Source: Gnetum montanum
Lineage: Eukaryota > Streptophyta > Gnetopsida > Gnetales > Gnetaceae
Reading direction: 5' to 3'
Length of the DNA: 64,000 nucleotides
Assembly: GCA_015680685.1 (NCBI GenBank)
Contig: MNCI01027447.1
Span: 322,638-386,637 of the forward strand
Shown here: piece after piece, positions 58,995 to 64,000 of the stretch
Position numbering within the stretch: position 1 is the first letter of the stretch
Layout: each line of letters begins with the position of its first letter
Translations under genes and position numbers: made by a program
The notes under the pieces: model-generated
The model's database searches: none
Told to the model about the DNA's origin: nothing
Seen by the model: only the letters and a program-made list of their open reading frames with translations

Positions 58995-59111
58995 NNNNNN
59001 NNNNNNNNNNNNNNNNNNNNNNNNNNNNNNNNNNNNNNNNNNNNNNNNNNNNNNNNNNNNNNNNNNNNNNNNNNNNNNNNNNNNNNNNNNNNNNNNNNNN
59101 NNNNNNNNNNN
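58995..59111. other. Assembly gap (117 N)
   Basis: Inside the nested LTR. Open frames across it on both strands are artefacts. Confidence 0.95.
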
Positions 59112-59367
59112 TAAATAAAATCCTATTTAGCCTATTCCATGCACTGCAAGGTTTATCCAAGAATTTCATCTTTATTTCCGTACACAAACTTGTGTTCAGG
59201 TACAATATTTTCTCGAATAAAGATCTGTTCACTTTGGAGCTCCTACTACGGGCACATGGAAAATATTCTATCTCTGGAGAGGTAAAACTTCCAAAGTTTT
59301 GCTACAGTCTAGGCCTAGAATTAGAAACAAGGAAAAGATGCCTCTTATTTATAGACTTGGCAGCGCA

Positions 59368-59398
59368 CCGCGATATCGCGGCCCATGCGATATCGCAT
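59368..59398. promoter_or_regulatory. Two adjacent 14-bp perfect palindromes with a GCGATATCGC core
   Basis: CCGCGATATCGCGG (59368-59381) and ATGCGATATCGCAT (59385-59398), three bases apart, right at the U3 start of the nested LTR. They may be protein-binding sites. Confidence 0.6.
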
Positions 59399-59749
59399 CC
59401 CATCAACAATTAATATATTTCAAAGTGCTACAAAGCTTATTAGAAAGCTCATCTTTATTGCTACACACATTGCTATGCTTAGGTAAAATGGTGCTTGAAT
59501 AAAGATTCATACACTCTTTAACTCATACTATAGGCACTTATAAAAATATCCTAATGTTCGAATTACAAAACTGCAAGAGCTTCGCTACAACTATGACAAA
59601 AGATGCCATAAACACGATAGTTAAGTGTGTACTTATAGGAAAAACATAGACATTGTGTCGATGAGGTCATGTCAATGCATCAAATCCCATGTCAATGTGC
59701 CTACATCGACAAGGTGTCATTGACATAACCCAAAAAACATGACTCATCA

Positions 59750-59763
59750 TACCCCCACAATTG
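59750..59763 (-). promoter_or_regulatory. Polypurine tract of the second Athila-family element
   Basis: Minus strand CAATTGTGGGGGTA directly before the LTR start TGATGAG, preceded by AAGGATAAGTTTTCATT as in the first element. Confidence 0.75.
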
Positions 59764-59966
59764 AATGAAAACTTATCCTTAAGTGAACAAAAAGAGAACA
59801 AAGTTTCTTACAAAATTTTGGAAATGTATGGAATTATTGACCAACTACTAACATTCACAATCACAAACACTAAGTGCCCAAGTGTACAGAATTACAATCA
59901 TTACAAAATTTTGATGTTTAGATCAACAAAATTGAATGCTAGGACAAAAATGACAAACACAATACC

Positions 59967-62819
59967 TCTAATGGCATGAAGACAAGGAAGAAGTTCAAAT
60001 GGTCCTAGAGGTTGGAGTCTCCAAAGGACCTTCTCCTACTTCAAGCTTATGCGGTGGTTGAGGTAGTTGTGGTTGTCATATAGCAACTACAACTTCTAGT
60101 GGAAGATGAAAGGCACCCAACAGTGCCTTCATGTTCTCCTCCTTACTCCTAAGATCATTCACAATCCATGTCACATCGCAAATGTGGACCGATGTAAGAA
60201 CATCCTAAGGATAAGGCATTACTAGGAAGAGCTCCTTCACATTAATGAACCAAGCACTAAAACGTTTGTGTTCAACATGAAATGCCTTTAATACATTCTA
60301 CAACTCCTGGTAGTCACTCATTATCCTAGCCAAGTTCTTAGTTGTAGACTGTTGATTGATGAAGTGCTACTTAAGAACATCAAATTCTACATTTGCAACC
60401 TCAAGCTTCTACTCTATGTCTTTGTGATTCTTGAACTCTGCTTCGTACAACAAGTGTGAAGTAGCCACCTATTTCTCCAATTCAAACCATAGTCGTCTAG
60501 TAGTCAACATCATTAATTTTTCATAATGGAGATTGATGAGTTCCATGTACTTCGTCATCTCCTCAATCTACAACTCCTTCATGTAGATCTCTACCTTGTT
60601 ATAGTCATTAAGCCCATCAAAGATACGCTACTAGATATTACCTCCTTCCTTAAGCTACTAGAGGGTCTCATTAACTATTTCCTTCATCATCTAAATATGT
60701 TTTTCATTAATTTCTTTTTGTAGACCAACCTAATCTCTGTAATGATTTTTAACTCTCTCAAATTTGAGAGCCATATTTTTCCAGGTGGCTACCTCTATTA
60801 TAGATTTTTGGTGAAGCACTTGGACTTCCTCCATGGAGAGATTTCTTTTTTTTTTTTTTTGCTAGAAATCTCCTCAATTCAATGTTTACTCTAGATAGCT
60901 GCTCCTACTATAGATGGATAAAACCTTACATTTTCTTCTTCTACACATCAACATTATGTAGGCAGTGATTTTCTATGGTCAAGGTGACACTCTCCTAGTG
61001 AGTATGATCCAAGGCCTCTTGGATATTATGCACGGTGACATCAACCAAGGATTGATCAAAGATCATCATCTCCTTTGCATCCTCTACCTTATTGAGCTTT
61101 TCTTAAAGCTATTGAAAAGCTTCATCATGAATCATTGCATGGTTGAGAAGTGCAAGATCAACAAGGTGGGTTCTTAATTTAGCAACCTTTATAGCCAGGC
61201 GTTGGTTTTAAGCTTAGGCCATTTCAAGTTTCCCTTCCATGACAATGCATTTTTCCTTTACTTTTAGTAGCTTTGATTGGGTTATAGTGATTGTATCTAA
61301 AAGATCAAAGACATCTAGAATTAGTTGCCTAATTCCCACTAATCGGTCTAGCAACTGCTTATGCAAGGTTGCACTCAATTTGCTGTTGACTGTTCCTACA
61401 GACATCTACACATCTCTGAGTTTAGAAACATCTCGTACAAATGTTGTAGGTGCATTTAATGCCTCAAAAATTCTATCATCAATCACCTCTGTTGTTTTCT
61501 CCTACTCATGGTGCTAAATCACTAAGATAGTTGCCCCCTCATCTTTTTCCAAATGCACTAAGAAAGTAGTGACATTTCCAAAGATGTTTGGGAATTACTG
61601 CTATTGTAAGAGAGAGATCATTACCTCTTAGGTGCTAGGATTTAATCTCATAGATAGTTGCATTTGTTGGGCTAAGAATATTGTTCCACCTCCCTCCATT
61701 TGGCTAATGATTTAAGCCACTTTTTTGAGGTGACTCATCATTGGGCAATACACAGATGGATCACCACCACTTGTTCTTACTCACTACTTCTGCTTACACA
61801 AGAGTTGCTCTCAGATCCCATGTATTCATTCAAGGGTAACCCAGGACTCTGACATTGTTTCATGAGTGGATGTTGGAGGTGGTGATTGTTGCTCTTCTTC
61901 CTTGGTTGTGGTAGGGATCTTTTCTTTCATCATTTCTACCCAAGAGGTAGAAGGAGTATGCTAGATTGTATCATTACTGTAGCGAACTATTCCTACCCTT
62001 TTGCATGGTTTTCTGATGAGGTAGTGAAAGAACAAGGCCTTCCTTCCACATTTGTTTTTCTTAAATCACTTCTCTATCTCTAAATAGATCAACTATGAAA
62101 GGTTCATAGGGAATATTTTACTCAAAGTAGCACATGCATGAGCAGAAAAGGCAGTCACCTTACTAGGCTTCACCGTATGATTGAGGTGATAGGCCACTAT
62201 CTTGAAATATACGTGCTTCATAGGAGTGAGTGCACCATACTCCTTGTAGTACACTCCACAACATTGTTGGTCCACTACTTGGGTGAAGATATTTGTCAAA
62301 CTTGTTCAAATATCAAGCAACCCAAGGGCCTGTGCAATGGCCTCCATCAAGTAGGACACCTGAATGTCCTTGATCTTCACAGTGGCTCCTACCTACCTAT
62401 CATTCTAGAAGAGATATGTCTCTCCCATGTACCATTCCCCACTGGAAGTGCTGATTGGCCATATGGGAGAGTTCTGCAACTATGTCTTAACTTTTAGTGG
62501 AGCATGTTCTAAGAATGATCCAAAGTTTAATTCTTAGAGAACTAAACATTGGATGTCACAAGGTTTAATTTGATCAAGGTAGGCTTGAGTCAATATGACC
62601 ACAAGTCTTGGCACCAATCTTGATGCCTCATCTTGATGGAACTTTTTGGTTACGGTCACTTGAAAATCTGTCAAACATATTCAACTTTGGACTTCTGCCG
62701 AAGAGGTCCCATTACATGAGTTCTAGTGCTTGTTCTTGCTACTCTCTTCTAGCTCTAGGTCATTTTTCCCTTAGTTGAGATGGTACTCCTTTCTATAGGA
62801 GTTTTGGTCTAGGTGCCAT
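59967..62819 (-). pseudogene. Extra sense ORF in the env position, coiled-coil rich, function unknown
   Basis: Minus strand. The ATG at 62819 follows TTGTAATTACAG, a 3' splice-site match, so it may be expressed from a spliced RNA like env genes. The frame opens MAPRPKLL, changes frame near 62640, then runs about 800 codons with blocks such as AHACATLSKIFPMNL, KEKIPTTTKEEEQQSPPPTS and, further on, heptad-like segments (KNHKDIE-KLEVANVEFDVL, about 60420). Almost all stops are TAG at likely Gln positions. Athila elements are known to carry an env-like ORF between pol and the 3' LTR. I see no convincing signal peptide or membrane anchor, so env itself is unproven. Absent from the first element by deletion. 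Confidence 0.6.
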
Positions 62820-63720
62820 CTGTAATTACAACATGACCAAGAATTAGCACTTATTGTGTAACTTTGAAACATTTGGAATACCTGATCCCTTAAGGTAGTT
62901 ACACTTGGCTAAGTTGTTATTATTATCTAATTAAATAAGTTACTAGAGTGTGTTGGAAGGGTTTAACTCTCATTGGTTCATGATTTAATATTATTTTATT
63001 CATTAAACCCATGGGGGAGTTTAAAAAATTCTAAAAATTTTTCTTTCAAAAACCTAAGGTTTGTGGCTCCCATGACATAAAGCATACATATGGAAGTTAT
63101 AGGGCTAAAGAACGAAGTGAATTGAACAAAAAATTTAAAAGTTACAGGCTCTAGAAGGTTTTCAACTCTGAAAAATTGCAAAAAATCCCCTGACATTTGA
63201 AGCAAATGGTAAAAAATTCCTAAGTGGTGGCCACTATATATAGAATTTTTCCCATTCATCAACTAGGTCATGTCAATGGAGCCTAGTTGACGTAATCAAC
63301 TGCATCAACTAGGCCTATTCAACACAACTCTTGATCATCATTGACCAAGTCAAAATTTGAAAAATACAAGGAGTTTTTGAATGAAATTAAAGTCAAATGA
63401 AAGCCAAAAAGGCTAAGAACATAATGAAATACATGAAGAGGGCTTGAGATATAACAAAAGATGGAGAATGATTGGAGAAATGCCTTAACGAGCATACAAA
63501 TGGATGCAATCGATGGGAAATGCAAATATTTGATTACCAAAATGCCCAAGGTTAAGGGACTTAACTAGCCCAACCAAGAGTTATGCAACTGGATCATCCC
63601 CGTAGTAGGCTTATGCCTTTTGTTATCCTTACATAACCTCAACTAAGGAGTCCGTGAACCCCATAGTTGATTAATGGTCATGAAAAGTTAAGACCAAATT
63701 TGGAAGAATCTACTTAAGAA
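62820..63720 (-). other. Leader or intron-like region upstream of the extra ORF, promoter-like
   Basis: On the minus strand, CTAGTTGATG and CAACTAGG words repeat at 63250-63320 and a TATA-like CTATATATAGTGG lies at 63233-63245, followed by AT-rich DNA up to the acceptor at 62820. It could be an intron or an internal promoter for the ORF. No coding frame. Confidence 0.4.
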
Positions 63721-64000
63721 TTTCAACATATCACACTAAGACATTGAACAAAAACATGAAAACTAGCAATGAGGTGAGTTATAGAAAGCATTGATGGATG
63801 AGATAGAGAGTGGAATGGATTTCCCAATCATGGTCACATGAAGTCCCTTGTGGAAGTTATGGTTAAATGACCCAATCAAAGTCCATCCTTAGTCCAGACC
63901 AAAACCAACCACTTTCAGTGACTTCTCATCACCACTCTAGGACCAGTCCACCCCCTCAAGACACAAGAATGCTCCCACAGACAACCACCATTCCTTATTT
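63721..64000 (-). other. Conserved block shared with 17430-17700 of the first Athila-like element
   Basis: Minus-strand words AAGGAATGGTGGTTG, TTGGTTTTGGTCTGGACTAA and GACTTCATGTGAC are shared. Non-coding; conservation between copies suggests a packaging or regulatory role, or just common descent. Confidence 0.65.

Larger units (their letters stand above)
58878..59405 (-). mobile_element. Solo Athila-family LTR inside the LTR, with 6-bp target-site duplication
   Basis: Minus strand from TGATGGGATGCGATATCGCA to CCTCGCCACTCATA. ACAATT flanks it on both sides (58872-58877, 59406-59411). It is CpG-richer than its host LTR and holds an N gap (58995-59111). It is a solo LTR unless the gap hides more. 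Confidence 0.75.
58346..59749 (-). repeat. 3' LTR of the second Athila-family element (split by a solo LTR)
   Basis: Starts (minus) TGATGAGTCATG and ends GCTCATCA at 58346. Without the 58878-59405 insertion it is about 0.87 kb, the same as the 3' LTR at 18556. Its U3 start has repeated ATTGACAT/TCGATG words (59660-59735). Confidence 0.8.
58346..64000 (-). mobile_element. Second Athila-family element, 3' part (runs off the right edge)
   Basis: Minus-strand order from the right edge: a block matching 17430-17890 of the first element, about 0.7 kb of leader-like DNA, a long extra ORF (62819-59967), a block matching 18395-18540, a polypurine tract (59763-59750) and the 3' LTR (59749-58346) with ends TGATGA/TCATCA. 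Gag and pol, if present, lie beyond base 64000. Confidence 0.82.

Noticed and set aside
58883-59413. 176-codon frame spanning the second N gap
   Set aside because: Lies wholly inside a solo LTR and crosses N bases.

Overview
The window is nuclear DNA of a plant with a large, repeat-rich genome. This rests on Athila-like and Tat-type Ty3/Gypsy elements with a dual RNase H, Ty1/Copia gag-only elements, tRNA-derived SINEs, an RTE LINE, a foldback MITE and strong CpG loss. A gymnosperm would fit, but the sequence alone does not settle it. I see no intact host gene, rRNA, tRNA or CRISPR array. Nearly every reading frame is a broken transposon frame, and most in-frame stops read as TAG or TGA where CAG, CGA or TGG is expected.

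0-9.4 kb: the 3' end of a PIF1-like helicase (probably a Helitron), a tandem duplication, a long foldback MITE, several tRNA-derived SINEs (two with clear target-site duplications), a 5'-truncated RTE LINE and a solo Gypsy LTR, separated by unassigned AT-rich DNA.

9.4-19.4 kb: a complete but dead Athila-like Gypsy element on the plus strand (LTR, gag, protease, RT, RNase H, integrase, LTR; termini TGATGA/TCATCA).

21.1-51.8 kb: a nest of insertions. An outer short-LTR element (21089-51801) contains a reverse Athila-family LTR (22132-22554 plus 47682-48215). That LTR is split by a minus-strand gag-only Copia element (22555-47681). The 3' LTR of the Copia element is split in turn by a 19.3-kb Tat/Ogre-like Gypsy element on the plus strand (23563-42821). 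The Tat element has gag-protease, then about 6 kb carrying a multi-exon antisense gene-like unit (29917-33394), then RT, RNase H, a second archaeal-type RNase H and integrase. Related minisatellites flank these blocks.

51.8-58.3 kb: mostly unassigned, with a CpG-richer patch near 54.0 kb and a promoter-like stretch with palindromes near 54.8 kb.

58.3-64 kb: the 3' part of a second Athila-family element on the minus strand. Its LTR is split by a solo LTR, and a long extra sense ORF (62819-59967) sits in the env position, a region the 9.4-19.4 kb element has lost. Both N gaps (41652-41810, 58995-59111) fall inside LTRs.
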